A DNA stretch of 64,000 nucleotides from RSA9 sp036381195 (GTDB lineage Bacteria > Gemmatimonadota > Gemmatimonadetes > Longimicrobiales > RSA9). The DNA is taken from positions 1-64,000 of the forward strand of contig DASVDH010000089.1 of assembly GCA_036381195.1 (NCBI GenBank), in the 5' to 3' direction. This document shows, piece after piece, positions 1-9,343 of this stretch. The position numbers were made by a program, and so were the translations under genes. The stretch's first letter is position 1; every line of letters begins with the position of its first letter. The notes under the pieces are model-generated. The model was not told the origin of the DNA, ran no database searches, and saw nothing but the letters and a program-made list of their open reading frames with translations.

Positions 1-665
1 GCCGGGAGCTCGACGTAGTAGGTGGTCGCCTCGTAGGTCGTCGTCGCGTTGAGCCCGCGCGCGCCGTTCCGCGTCAGGATGCGGTCGAATTCGTTGGCGA
101 CGACGAACGCGCGCGCGCTGTCCTCGAGCGCCTCGAGGCGCGCGGTCAGGCGCTCGATGCGCGGATCCTCGCTGGCGGGCGCGGCGGCCGGCGCCGGGCC
201 GCAGGATGCGTCGCCCCGGCCGGCGGCCCGCTGCGCCGTCGTGTCGGCGGCCGCAGCCCGCTGCGCCCTGAGCGCCCGGATCGAGTCCTGGACCGCGTCG
301 ATCCGCGGGAAGAGGGCGAGCTCCGCCGCGTGGTCGCGCGTGCCGATCGTCGTCGTCCCCTTGAAGAGCATGTGCTCGAGGAGATGCGCGATGCCCGTCT
401 CGCCCGGCCGCTCCTGCACCGCGCCCACGCGGTACTGCGTGACGAAGGCGACGGTCGGCGCGCCCTCGCGGCGGAGCACGAGGAATCGCATGCCGTTCGG
501 CAGCACGTGCTCGATGACCGGGAGGTCCGGTCCATCCTGTGCAGAGGCGGGCCGGGGCAGCACGGCGGCGCTACAGGCGGCGAGCAGCGCGCACGCCGCC
601 TGTAGCGCCTGGAGCCGTCCCGGTGTCGTGCGGCGTCCGACGGATACGTGAGCCTGCCGAATCAC
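1..665 (-). CDS. M16 family zinc peptidase, N-terminal part (cut by window edge)
   Basis: Translating the minus strand from a GTG at 665 gives an open frame that runs off the window start (about 221 residues seen). It shows the M16 (insulinase/pitrilysin) metal site HLLEH followed by MLFKGT at about residues 92-102, preceded by ERPGETG, and later NATTTYEATTYYVELP, the usual M16 N-domain segment. The first 45 residues contain a hydrophobic stretch ending LLAAC and then PASAQD, so it is probably an exported or lipid-anchored protein. An Ala/Arg-rich insert of about 45 residues follows the zinc motif, longer than usual. The GTG overlaps the upstream SusD stop as GTGA, which decides the start and suggests coupling. 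The context implies it degrades peptides taken up by the SusCD pair. The C-terminal domain is not visible. Confidence 0.85.
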   Translation of the reverse strand, partial: MIRQAHVSVGRRTTPGRLQALQAACALLAACSAAVLPRPASAQDGPDLPVIEHVLPNGMRFLVLRREGAPTVAFVTQYRVGAVQERPGETGIAHLLEHMLFKGTTTIGTRDHAAELALFPRIDAVQDSIRALRAQRAAAADTTAQRAAGRGDASCGPAPAAAPASEDPRIERLTARLEALEDSARAFVVANEFDRILTRNGARGLNATTTYEATTYYVELP

Positions 666-1999
666 CCGGTGCACCCTACCACGCCCGTCTTGGCGTACTC
701 CTCGCCGGCCGGCGTGAACGGGATGCTGGTCGCGCGTCCGTACGTGCCGGCCACGGGATGCGCGCCGGTCGGGAAGACGCGTTCCGGGTCACGCCCGTAG
801 TGGTCGATCAGCCGCCGCATGTCGCCCAGCCGGTGACCGGTCAGGTACAGCCAGAACGCCCGCTCGCGGAACAGCAGGTCGACCCTTGCATCCGGCGTGC
901 CGGGGTCGGTGAGCGGCGGCAGCGCCGGCGAGACCTGCGTCTGCCGCAGGTCGTTGAGCGTGGCCAGCCAGTCCCCCGCTGCCGCGCCGTTGAGCTGCGC
1001 CTCGGCCTCGATCAGCCGTGCCTCGATCCCGCTCGCGATCGGAATCGGCGAGTTGCTGGCCGGGTACTTGTTCTGCGCGTACGACGGCGTGACGCCGTCC
1101 TCCGCCGTTCCCGCGAGCGTGACCGGCACGCGCGGGTCGTTCGCCGACGCGTAATCCAGGCCGTTGCCTCCCTCACGATCCGACACGCTGACCCCGTCGA
1201 TCCCGAAAGTCGGGTACCACCCGACGTTCGGGAACAAGTTGAAGCCCGCGGGGAAGCCGTTGAGCTCCGCGTTGTAGACGAAGTCCGTGGGCACGCCGGA
1301 CACTGCGGCGGCAGCATCGCCGAACCGGCCCAGCCCGAGGAGCGCACGGCCGCGGAGGACCCTGGCCAGGTTCAGGAACCTGGCGCTGTCGCCGGCGGCG
1401 ACGATCGCGGAGTCCAGGTCGACCAGGGCGCGCTCGAACGCCGCCGCAGTGGTGAACGGCCCGGTGTACCTCGGCCGCTCGCCGTCCACGTCGTGCAGCG
1501 GGAAGCCCGGGCAGATCTGCTCCGCGAGGAGCACGATGGTCAGGGCGCGGAACGCCCGCAATTGCCCGACGCGCGGCCTCTGGGACGGCAGGCCGTACTT
1601 GGCGTAGGCGTCCAGCGCCTGGCTCACCGCGATGCGCGCCTCCTGGAGCGGCGAATAGGGGTACCCGCCAATGGTCCGCCACGGCTCGAGCAACTCCTCG
1701 GCCGAGCGCAGGTCGAGCATGTAATCCGTCGACACGAAGTCGGACAGGAGCGTGGACCGCGTCGGGATCGCCGTGAGCTCGTCCGAGATGAGGGAGCTGT
1801 TCCACGCCGCGTAGCTCACGGCGCTGAACGACAGGGCGAGCGCGGAGCGGCGCAGGAGCTCGGGACCCTCCGGGTTCGCCAGGTCGGTCTCCTCGATGAC
1901 CGTGGGGTTGTCGACCTCGAGGATGTCATCGCACCCCACCGCCGCGAGCAGGGCGACGGCGAGGGCCCACCGGGGGAACGGATTCGATCGCTTCATCAT
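662..1999 (-). CDS. RagB/SusD family nutrient-uptake outer-membrane lipoprotein
   Basis: A 445-residue protein with a lipoprotein signal (hydrophobic run ending AAVGC at about residue 23, then DDILEVDNPT, the conserved start of mature SusD proteins). Near the C-terminus ERAFWLYLTGHRLGDMRRL is the typical SusD signature around the last TPR-like helices. SusD proteins sit on top of a SusC channel and bind the ligand at the cell surface. The gene lies 8 bp after the SusC stop and has a good Shine-Dalgarno (GAGGAG, 4 nt before ATG). Its stop overlaps the M16 peptidase start. At 445 residues it is slightly shorter than many Bacteroidota SusD proteins. The ligand cannot be read from sequence; the adjacent peptidase argues for protein or peptide. 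Confidence 0.92.
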   Translation of the reverse strand: MMKRSNPFPRWALAVALLAAVGCDDILEVDNPTVIEETDLANPEGPELLRRSALALSFSAVSYAAWNSSLISDELTAIPTRSTLLSDFVSTDYMLDLRSAEELLEPWRTIGGYPYSPLQEARIAVSQALDAYAKYGLPSQRPRVGQLRAFRALTIVLLAEQICPGFPLHDVDGERPRYTGPFTTAAAFERALVDLDSAIVAAGDSARFLNLARVLRGRALLGLGRFGDAAAAVSGVPTDFVYNAELNGFPAGFNLFPNVGWYPTFGIDGVSVSDREGGNGLDYASANDPRVPVTLAGTAEDGVTPSYAQNKYPASNSPIPIASGIEARLIEAEAQLNGAAAGDWLATLNDLRQTQVSPALPPLTDPGTPDARVDLLFRERAFWLYLTGHRLGDMRRLIDHYGRDPERVFPTGAHPVAGTYGRATSIPFTPAGEEYAKTGVVGCTG

Positions 2000-2007
2000 C
2001 GCTCTCC

Positions 2008-5000
2008 TCAGAAGCCGAGGTCGACGCGGACGATCCAGTTACGCGCCTGCGGCAGGGTGCTGGCGACGCCGCCCTGATACCGGAACGGGCGCGCGCTCTC
2101 CGGATCCGCGCCGGGGAAGTCCGTCCACAGCGCCAGGTTACGGCCCGACAGGCTCACGGTCGCGCTGCTCAGCCGGGCCGCACGAACCCAGGCGTCGGGC
2201 AGGTCGAACGCGACGGATGCCTCGCGCAGCCGGATGAAGTCGCCAGGCGCCATGAAGGTGTAGCTCGCGCCGGACTGCCCGGGCGGCGCACCGAGGTAGG
2301 TCGCGATGACCTTCGCCTGCTCCTCCAGCGGCGCGGTCGGGTCGACCGCGGCCCGCAACTTGGTGCGCCCGTAGTAGCTGATCTGGTCGACCTGCATGAA
2401 GTCGCCGCGCCGCTCGAACAGCGCCGAGAGCCGCACCCGCCGGCGGAAGAGGCCGAGCGCCGCCGTGAGCGACTGCGTGTTGCCCGGCGTGCCCTTGCCC
2501 ATGTAGACCGCGCTGTCGCCCATGACGACTTCGTCGGCGCCGATGATCCCGTCGCCGTTCGCGTCTTCGAAGCTGACGATCGGGACCATGAACCGCGCGC
2601 CGAGCGGGAAGCCCTCGACCAGACTGGTGGCCGTCCCGTACACCGGGTTCTGACCACCCAGCTCGACGACCTTGTTCGTGCTCGCGGAGTGGTTGAAGAT
2701 GACATCGAGGCTCACGTCCTCCCGGTCCAGGACGCGCCCGACCAGCCGCGCCTCGAAGCCCTCGCCCTCGATGAGCCCGATGTTGGCGAACACGTTGCGC
2801 AGCCCGCGCGGCAGGTCGATGGTCGTGATCTGGTCGACCGTCTTGCGGCGGTTCCAGGTCAGGTCGAGCTGGAGCCGCCCGTCCAGCGCGCTGGCGTCGA
2901 AGCCGAACTCGTGCTCCTTCACCTTCTCCGGGCGCAGGTCAGGGCTGGGCAGCCGGATGGTGATGACGGCGGGATTCGTCTGCCCTTCGAGGTTCACGTT
3001 GAGCGACTGGTAGGCCATGCGCCGCATCCCCGGCGTCGGCTGCTGGCCGGCCGCGCCGTACGAATACCGCAGCCGGAGGTTGTCCAGCCCCGGGACTCGC
3101 GGCATGAACGGCTCCTCGGAGACCACCCAGGAGACCCCCGCCCGCGGGTAGAACGCCGGATCGTACGGGTTGCCGAAGGTGCTCGCCCCGTCCGCCCGCA
3201 GCGCGGCGGTGAGGAACAGGCGGTCGTTGAGACCGAACATCTGCTCGACGTAGCTCCCGAGCGTGACCGTCTCGCTGTAGCTCTGTGAGAGGGACTGGGA
3301 CGCAGCATCGATGACCGATGCACCGCCCGGCCGGAGATTGGTGCCCGACGCGGTCAGCTCGTTGCGGTGATGACGCACGTACTGCGCGCCCACCGAGGTG
3401 CGCGAGAGGATGCGGCCGAAACCGAACGTCGCCGTCGCGCCCAGCTCCGCGGACGTCGACTGGACCCTGGTCCGGATTTCATAGACGGCGCCGGTGTAAT
3501 TGCGCACCATGTCACGCGGCGCGAGGGTGTAGCGGTACGTGCTCGGCAGGTCCAGGCCGATCATGGCACGGGTCTCGAGCCACGTCGTCGGCCGCCACTC
3601 GGCGCTCGCGCTTCCGGTGAACCGGTTCACGGTCTCGGTCGAGCTGCGCGTGAACACGTTCAGCGGGCTCTGACCGCCGTACGGGTCCTCGTCATCCGGA
3701 CGGCCCTGCTCGGTCCACCTCGTGAAGGGATTGTCCAGCGAGATGTTCCGGGTGTCGCCCTCCGTGTACGCCGCGTTCACGCGCAGGGTCGCGGCGTCAC
3801 CCAGCACGGCGACCATGTTGGCGCGCAGGTTGAGCCGCTCCTCGCGGTTTGGCTCCAGGTGCTCCGCCGGGAGCTTGGCGCCGCGCTCTTCGCGCCACCG
3901 CTTTGCCAGCGCGGGCGGGAACTGGATCGGACCCGTGGCCTCGTCGAAGTCCGCGGAGAAGTAGTAGCGGAGCTGCTCGCTCCCTCCCGAAACATTCAGC
4001 CCGTACTCCCACCGCGGCGCCGACCCGAAGATCGTGAGGTCCGGATCGTTGAAGGGGTTCGCGATCACGGTGACGCTGTCCTGCGTGCAGGTGCCGAGCG
4101 ACACGTTGCGCAGGGTGCAGGACCCCGCGCCGCTGGTCCAGCCCCAGTAGATCTCCGGAGTCTTGGGGTCCGGCATCTCGGTGATCCCGGCGCGGGCGTA
4201 CGCGCGCCAGCGCGCCGGCCCCGGCTGGCCGATCTTCGTCTTGATGACGATGACGCCGTTCGCCGCGTCCGTGCCGTAGAGCGCGGTCGCCGAGGGCCCC
4301 TTCACCACCTCGATCGACTCGATGTCGTTCGGGTTCAGGTCGTTGAACCGGCTCGTCGGCTCGATCAGGAACGGGGTCACTCCGTTGGTGATCTCCTGGA
4401 AGCTGTTGTAGCGGACGCCGTCCACGATCACGATCGGGAAGCTGGTCAACTGGACCGAGTTCGGCGAGCGAACCCGGACCATGACCTCGCCGCCGACGGT
4501 GCCCGACGTGTTGAACACGTTCACTCCCGGGATCCGGGCGTTCAGCAATTCGCTCACGCTCGAGACGGGCCCGGTGCGCACGACGGCATCCGCGTCGACC
4601 CGCCCGACCACGTGGCCCAGCTCGCGGATCCGCTGCTGGCCCGTGACCGTGACGACGACGGCGTCGAGCTGGGTGGGCGCGCTCGCGAGCGCGAAGTCCA
4701 CGAACGTCGTCTGGTCACGCTCGACGCGGATCGTCAGGCTCGCATCCTCGTAGCCGATCCGCCGCACGCGCAGCGTGTACTCGCCCGGGGTGACGCGGTC
4801 GATGAGGAACCGCCCGTCCGCGCCGGTGAGGGCCCGCCAGCTGGTCCCGGCCAGCCAGACCTCGGCGGCCGCGATCGGGTTGCCGGTCCCCTCTTCCGTC
4901 ACCCGCCCTGCGACGCGGCCCGTCTCCTGGGCCGGTGCGGCCCGCTCTGCCGGCCGCTCACGCTTCGCCAGCACGACCTGGGAACGGCCGGCATGCGTGA

Positions 5001-5337
5001 TGTCGATGTCCAGACCCGCCAGCACGCGCCGGAGCGCGTCCCCGGCCGGCATCTCACGGAAACGCACCGTGACCCGCCGATCCACGGGGACGATGTCGGT
5101 GCCGTAGATCAGGGCGAGGTCGGCCTGGGTCGAGATCTGCGCGAGCACCTCGCCGAGCGGCGCGTTCAGCGCGTCCACCGTGACCGGGCGCTGGAGCGGG
5201 TCGGCCGCGTCATGGATCGCCTGGAGCCCGCCCTGGGGCGCCTGGACCAGCCTGCCCTGGCCGGCCGCCTCAGCGGGGTAAGCCAGCGGGAGCGCGATCG
5301 ACGCAGCGAGCAGACCCCGGAGCAGAGTACGCATCAT
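2008..5337 (-). CDS. SusC/RagA-type TonB-linked outer-membrane transporter with STN domain
   Basis: 1109 residues. The order is: signal peptide (about 1-26); STN (secretin/TonB short N-terminal) domain at about 45-120 (LNAPLGEVLAQISTQADLAL); carboxypeptidase-regulatory-like beta sandwich at about 140-215 (GRVAGRVTEEGTGNPIAAAE); TonB plug at about 235-370 with DIESIEVVKGPSATALYG; then a large beta barrel ending in a C-terminal Phe (VRVDLGF). It imports a ligand across the outer membrane using TonB/ExbBD energy, paired with the SusD downstream. The STN domain marks it as a transducer that signals to the FecR anti-sigma encoded just upstream, with which it overlaps by 4 nt (ATGA). All features are directly visible; the substrate is unknown. 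Confidence 0.95.
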   Translation of the reverse strand: MMRTLLRGLLAASIALPLAYPAEAAGQGRLVQAPQGGLQAIHDAADPLQRPVTVDALNAPLGEVLAQISTQADLALIYGTDIVPVDRRVTVRFREMPAGDALRRVLAGLDIDITHAGRSQVVLAKRERPAERAAPAQETGRVAGRVTEEGTGNPIAAAEVWLAGTSWRALTGADGRFLIDRVTPGEYTLRVRRIGYEDASLTIRVERDQTTFVDFALASAPTQLDAVVVTVTGQQRIRELGHVVGRVDADAVVRTGPVSSVSELLNARIPGVNVFNTSGTVGGEVMVRVRSPNSVQLTSFPIVIVDGVRYNSFQEITNGVTPFLIEPTSRFNDLNPNDIESIEVVKGPSATALYGTDAANGVIVIKTKIGQPGPARWRAYARAGITEMPDPKTPEIYWGWTSGAGSCTLRNVSLGTCTQDSVTVIANPFNDPDLTIFGSAPRWEYGLNVSGGSEQLRYYFSADFDEATGPIQFPPALAKRWREERGAKLPAEHLEPNREERLNLRANMVAVLGDAATLRVNAAYTEGDTRNISLDNPFTRWTEQGRPDDEDPYGGQSPLNVFTRSSTETVNRFTGSASAEWRPTTWLETRAMIGLDLPSTYRYTLAPRDMVRNYTGAVYEIRTRVQSTSAELGATATFGFGRILSRTSVGAQYVRHHRNELTASGTNLRPGGASVIDAASQSLSQSYSETVTLGSYVEQMFGLNDRLFLTAALRADGASTFGNPYDPAFYPRAGVSWVVSEEPFMPRVPGLDNLRLRYSYGAAGQQPTPGMRRMAYQSLNVNLEGQTNPAVITIRLPSPDLRPEKVKEHEFGFDASALDGRLQLDLTWNRRKTVDQITTIDLPRGLRNVFANIGLIEGEGFEARLVGRVLDREDVSLDVIFNHSASTNKVVELGGQNPVYGTATSLVEGFPLGARFMVPIVSFEDANGDGIIGADEVVMGDSAVYMGKGTPGNTQSLTAALGLFRRRVRLSALFERRGDFMQVDQISYYGRTKLRAAVDPTAPLEEQAKVIATYLGAPPGQSGASYTFMAPGDFIRLREASVAFDLPDAWVRAARLSSATVSLSGRNLALWTDFPGADPESARPFRYQGGVASTLPQARNWIVRVDLGF

Positions 5338-6446
5338 CGCGACGAACCTCCATCGGTCGAGAGCAACGGGGCCACCACGGCGCGAGACCCGGTTGCCGTG
5401 GGTGTGGTGCGGAAGAGGAGGAAACCGGCCGGCGTCCGCCGATACCCGAGGCCGAGCGAGCGGGCGATGAGCTGCACGGCCTCCTCGGCCGCCGGCTGCC
5501 TGAACTCGGCGGTCAGGCGCAGCTCCCCGAGCTCCGGCTCCGCGAGCTCGAGCTGGACGCCGAACCTGCGGCCGAGAGAGCGCGCGACCTCGGCGAGCGG
5601 CGCGGCATGGAAGACCAGACGCCCCTCGGTCCAGGCGAGCAGATCATCCGCGCGAACGGTCACCGCCGGGCCGACCGTGCCATCCGACTCGACGCGCACC
5701 GCGAGCCCGGGCGTGAGGTGGACCGCCGACCCGACGCCCCGGTCCGCAGCGCCTGCGCCCGATACGGCCACCCGGCCCTCGGCCACGACGACCTGCACGT
5801 AGCCGTCCTCCGGGTAGGCCTTCACGCCGAACCGCGTGCCGAGCACCTCCGTGACGGACGCACCCGCACGGACGCGGAACGGCCGCGCCCGATCCGGGAC
5901 CACCTCGAACACCGCCTCGCCCTCGAGCTGGACATCGCGGACGCGACGGAAGCGTTCGGGGAACCGGATCCGGCTGGCCGGGCCGAGGACGACGCGTGTC
6001 CCATCGCCGAGCGTGATCCGCATCTGCTGGCCGACGCCCGCCACCACCTCGCGGGCGGGCACATCGCTCGGCCCGAAGAACGTGGCGCGCTTCTGCCACA
6101 GCGCGGCGCCGCCCAGCAGGACGGCGATCGCCGCGGCGGCGCGCAGCGCCGGCGCGAGGCGGCGCCTCCACGTCCGGGCGCCCGTGCGCCTGTCCTCCTC
6201 GTCCAGCCGCTCGGCCAACCTTGCCCACCCGGCATCCACATCCCAGAGGCCGGGCGCCGCCTCCGCCAGCATGCGAGCCCGGCGGATCTCCTGCACGAGC
6301 TCCTGTCGGCGCGGGTCCTCGGCGAGCCATTCCTCGACGGCCCGCCGCTCCTCGGGGGAGCACCGGGCGTCGAGATAGCGCCCGAGGCGCGCCCACGCCT
6401 CGGGGTTCACGTCGCCGAAGACCCGGCCCAGATCCTCGTCGGCCAC
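5334..6446 (-). CDS. FecR-family anti-sigma factor
   Basis: About 370 residues. It has a short cytoplasmic N-terminal helix region with EERRAVEEWLAEDPRR typical of FecR-type anti-sigma domains, one membrane helix at about 100-117 (ALRAAAAIAVLLGGAALW), a periplasmic FecR domain at about 133-230 (VVAGVGQQMRITLGDGTRV and VLGTRFGVKAY), and a C-terminal STN-like/DUF4974 domain at about 300-365. It holds the ECF sigma factor inactive until the SusC STN domain signals occupancy. I chose GTG at 6446 because AAGGAG lies 4 nt upstream; another in-frame GTG exists at 6467 without that site. The stop overlaps the SusC start. Confidence 0.9.
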   Translation of the reverse strand: MADEDLGRVFGDVNPEAWARLGRYLDARCSPEERRAVEEWLAEDPRRQELVQEIRRARMLAEAAPGLWDVDAGWARLAERLDEEDRRTGARTWRRRLAPALRAAAAIAVLLGGAALWQKRATFFGPSDVPAREVVAGVGQQMRITLGDGTRVVLGPASRIRFPERFRRVRDVQLEGEAVFEVVPDRARPFRVRAGASVTEVLGTRFGVKAYPEDGYVQVVVAEGRVAVSGAGAADRGVGSAVHLTPGLAVRVESDGTVGPAVTVRADDLLAWTEGRLVFHAAPLAEVARSLGRRFGVQLELAEPELGELRLTAEFRQPAAEEAVQLIARSLGLGYRRTPAGFLLFRTTPTATGSRAVVAPLLSTDGGSSR

Positions 6447-6727
6447 GGGACTCCTTTCCTTATCCACGCTCCACGGTCATCTCTGCGGTAACAACGACCG
6501 AGTCGGCAGGACACCCTTACAGGAGCGACGGCGGGGGTGAATCGGGCGGGTTCCTCAACTCCGCGGGCGGCGCCGACGACACCTCACGGGATCGACGGCG
6601 GAAGGCGAATCGGGCGCGCTCCAGCTCACAGGACCAACCCCGTGGAGTGGGTTGGGCGGGACGCGGAGCCGATGGCGGGAAGCTCCGCCTGGGGCGGAAT
6701 CCGGAGACGCGTGAATGAGGCGCGGGG
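6447..6727. other. Spacer between ECF sigma and FecR genes
   Basis: This 281-bp spacer has no convincing gene. It holds an imperfect direct repeat (GACGGCGG...GAATCGGGCG beginning near 6525 and again near 6593) and a short hairpin with arms CCAACCC (6634-6640) and GGGTTGG (6649-6655). No T-run follows the hairpin in the minus direction, so it is not a clear terminator. The spacer could carry the ECF-dependent promoter of the FecR-SusC-SusD unit, but I see no sigma-70-like -35/-10 pair. Confidence 0.4.
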
Positions 6728-7324
6728 TCAGGGGGCCGGACCGATCCTCGGCCCCAGCAACCCCTCCCTGTCCTCGATCAGCACGCCCAACTGAGCCCGC
6801 AGTTTCTTGAGCGCGCGGCCCATCTGCGTCTCGACGGTCTTCACCGAGAGGCCGAATCGCTCCGCGATCTCGCGGTACGTGAGGCCGTCCCGCCGGCTGA
6901 GCAGGAAGATCTCGCGCGCGCCCTGCGGCAGCGCAGCGATCGCGGCGTCCAGCGCGCGCTCGATCTCGCGCCATGCGGCGGCCTCATCCGGCCCCCAGGC
7001 CGGGTGGCGCGCCTCCACGAGGGCCGTCTGCTCCGCGTAGCGCTCACGGACGCGGCGCTGCTTGAGCGCGTCGAGCGCCCGGTTGCGCGCCGCCACGAAC
7101 AGCATCGGGCGCAGCGCATCGCCGGCGTCCAGCCAGCGGGCGGGGTCTCGCCAGATGGAGTAGAAGAGGTCCTGGACGATGTCCTCTGCCACGTCGCGCG
7201 ACGCGACGAGCGTGCACACGAACGTGCACAGTTCCGCATATTGCTCGCGGAACACTCGCTCCAGCCACTCGCGAACCGGCAAGGCACCGCCCAGGGCGGA
7301 CCGCCGGAAGCCTTCGGCCGACAT
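6728..7324 (-). CDS. ECF RNA polymerase sigma factor (FecI-like)
   Basis: 198 residues. Region 2 spans about 20-90, with RDVAEDIVQDLFYSIW and FVAARNRALDALKQRR matching ECF regions 2.2-2.4. Region 4 spans about 130-185, with LPQGAREIFLLSRRDGLTYREIA then LSVKTVETQMGRALKKLR, the helix-turn-helix that reads the -35. There is no region 1.1 or region 3. With the FecR gene downstream it forms the usual sigma/anti-sigma switch for the SusC/SusD locus. It likely directs transcription of the downstream transport genes, possibly from within the 281-bp spacer. Bacteroidota-type ECF factors of this kind are normally released through FecR when the outer-membrane transducer binds ligand. Confidence 0.93.
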   Translation of the reverse strand: MSAEGFRRSALGGALPVREWLERVFREQYAELCTFVCTLVASRDVAEDIVQDLFYSIWRDPARWLDAGDALRPMLFVAARNRALDALKQRRVRERYAEQTALVEARHPAWGPDEAAAWREIERALDAAIAALPQGAREIFLLSRRDGLTYREIAERFGLSVKTVETQMGRALKKLRAQLGVLIEDREGLLGPRIGPAP

Positions 7325-7396
7325 CGGCTCTCACGGACAGGGACAGCAGGGAACGGGCGGCGTGCCGCAGCTACCGCCCCGGCTCGGTCCAGGCGC

Positions 7397-9343
7397 TCAC
7401 GCGTAAGGATCGTCCGGCAGCTGGATCACGCCCCGCGGCTCGACCGGAGCGCCGCCGGCGGGCACCACCTCCCGCGCCGGCCGCTTCTTCAGGCAGCCCC
7501 GGAAGAAGGCGAGCGTGTCCGCCGGCCGGACCTGCTCGGTGCGATGGAGCGCGGCCAGCACGTCCGCCTCCTCGCGCCCCGCGATCAGGTCCTTCACCTC
7601 CGCCGCGGAGATCCTCCGGTCCAGACGCCGGAGCTGCCGCGCGACCGCATCCTCGAACGGCAGGTCCGCTGCCGGCTCGAAGCGGTCCACGCCCTGCCGG
7701 CCCGTGAGCGCGGCGGGCCGCGGGAAATGCACGAAGATCGGCTGCGTGAAGTGCGGATGGCGCACCATCAGCTCGCCCTTGGCCAGCGTCGCGAGCTTCG
7801 ACTTGGTCGCCGGCGAGAGCACGCCGTAGCCCGGCGTGGCGAGCTCGTCCATGTCCATCCGCCCGTAGATGCCGGTGCCCGCGTTGCCCACGACCCGCTT
7901 GTGCACCTGGCTGCGGAACTGCTGTGCGCTGAAGAGCACGAGCCCCAGGTAGCGGCCGCGCTCGCTCACGTCCAGCAGCATCTTGCGTACGTACGTCTCG
8001 TAGCCGTCCGCCGGCGCGTACTTGTTGAGCTCATCCACGAACACGATCAGGTGGTCCACGCCCAGCGCCTTGCGCTCGAGCCGCTCGCGTGCCTCCGTCA
8101 CGACCCGCGCGAAGATCAGGTCCTGCGCCTCCGGCTCGACGTTCGCGACGTCGATCACGTACAGGTGCCGGTCCTCGAACTCGCCCCATGGCAGGTCGCT
8201 CACCGTCGCGTCGTTCGAGACGAGCCCCTTCGCGCGCGTGGACAGGTTCAGCAGCCGGTTGCGCACCTTGCGGATCGTGGCGACGTGGTGCGTGCGCCAG
8301 TTCTCACGGCTGTTCTGCTCGCACGTCCACAGCACGTCCTCGAACCACGCCTCGAGGTCCTGGAACGTGCGCACCAGGTGGTGGTGCGTCACGCCCTGTG
8401 CCGGCCCCATCTCCCGCCCCACGACCCGCTCGCGGATGAACTCGATCAGCGCGTCCGCCTTCGCGTCCACGTCCTCGCGGGTGAGCAGCACCTCCGCGAA
8501 CTTCAGGATCTGCTCCAACCCCCAGACCAGCGGCGCCACGTTGTGCGTCAGCGCCTCGTTGGTGCGCAGCGTGTTCAGGTTGTAGCCATCCGGCTTGTAC
8601 GGCGCGTAGTAGTGCACGTGCGCGAACGGCTCGGGCGGCACGCCCAACCGTGCGTACATGCGCCGGTCCTCCTCGGACAGCTCGCCCGGCTGGTCCAGGA
8701 ACAGCAGGTCCGGCCCCTTCACGTTGAAGCACAACGCCGCGACGCTGCCCTTGCTCCGCGGCAGGTGCTCGAAGATGCTCGCCAGCAGGAACAGGACGGC
8801 GGACGTCTTGGTCGCCAGGCCGCTCACGCCCGTGATGTTCAGGTGCGCGGCCTCGGGCCCCAGCAGGAAGTCCGCGTCGAGGTAGACCGGCGCCTCGAGC
8901 CCGCCCGTCGTGTAGAGCCCCACCGGGATCCCCGTGCCGCCGGGCCGCGCGTACGCGTCCATGCGCAGCGCGACGCGCACGTCCTCGTCCGTGGCCAGGT
9001 AGACCGGGCCGGCAGGTACGGGCTGGAGCGGCTCCGCCGGCTCGTGCCTGAGCACCGCCGCCGTGTACAGCCGGATCTCCGGCCGCTCCGTGGGCGCGGG
9101 CGCCGCCGGCGCGGGGTCGCCCTCCAGCCCGATGTAGTCGTGCAGCGGCGTCTCGAGATCCGTGTAGCTCGCGCCGTCCACCACCACGCCGTACACCCGG
9201 CGCGGCTGCGCGCCGCCCACGTCCACGCGCACCAGCGCGCCGATCCCGACCGCGGACTGCTCCGCCGTCCAGAAGTGGAACTCGTGCGGCGTGTTGGGCC
9301 GGCGCTCCGTGCCCACCACGCGGCCGACGGGGACCCGCTCCAT
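7397..9343 (-). CDS. HerA-like hexameric ATPase / DNA translocase
   Basis: 648 residues. The N-terminal HAS-barrel-like segment (about 5-60) is followed by an ATPase core with a P-loop GVSGLATKT at 172-180, preceded by AAHLNIT, and a Walker B LIVFVDELN at 432-440. A later segment SAQQFRSQVHKRVVGNAGTG resembles the sensor/arginine-finger region of HerA/FtsK ATPases. HerA pumps or unwinds double-stranded DNA and works with the NurA nuclease in archaea and some bacteria; HerA-type ATPases are also recruited into phage defence. A NurA-like gene lies 3.2 kb away on the same strand (12580-13587). The ATPase fold is clear. The repair role is inference from family and neighbourhood. Confidence 0.82.
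   Translation of the reverse strand: MERVPVGRVVGTERRPNTPHEFHFWTAEQSAVGIGALVRVDVGGAQPRRVYGVVVDGASYTDLETPLHDYIGLEGDPAPAAPAPTERPEIRLYTAAVLRHEPAEPLQPVPAGPVYLATDEDVRVALRMDAYARPGGTGIPVGLYTTGGLEAPVYLDADFLLGPEAAHLNITGVSGLATKTSAVLFLLASIFEHLPRSKGSVAALCFNVKGPDLLFLDQPGELSEEDRRMYARLGVPPEPFAHVHYYAPYKPDGYNLNTLRTNEALTHNVAPLVWGLEQILKFAEVLLTREDVDAKADALIEFIRERVVGREMGPAQGVTHHHLVRTFQDLEAWFEDVLWTCEQNSRENWRTHHVATIRKVRNRLLNLSTRAKGLVSNDATVSDLPWGEFEDRHLYVIDVANVEPEAQDLIFARVVTEARERLERKALGVDHLIVFVDELNKYAPADGYETYVRKMLLDVSERGRYLGLVLFSAQQFRSQVHKRVVGNAGTGIYGRMDMDELATPGYGVLSPATKSKLATLAKGELMVRHPHFTQPIFVHFPRPAALTGRQGVDRFEPAADLPFEDAVARQLRRLDRRISAAEVKDLIAGREEADVLAALHRTEQVRPADTLAFFRGCLKKRPAREVVPAGGAPVEPRGVIQLPDDPYA

Noticed and set aside
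539..2077. 512-residue plus-strand frame antisense to the SusD gene
   Set aside because: Arg/Ala/Pro-rich translation without motifs, created by high GC on the opposite strand of a real gene.
3367..5802. 811-residue plus-strand frame opposite SusC and FecR
   Set aside because: No family pattern; lies wholly over clear SusC/FecR coding with better composition and start contexts.
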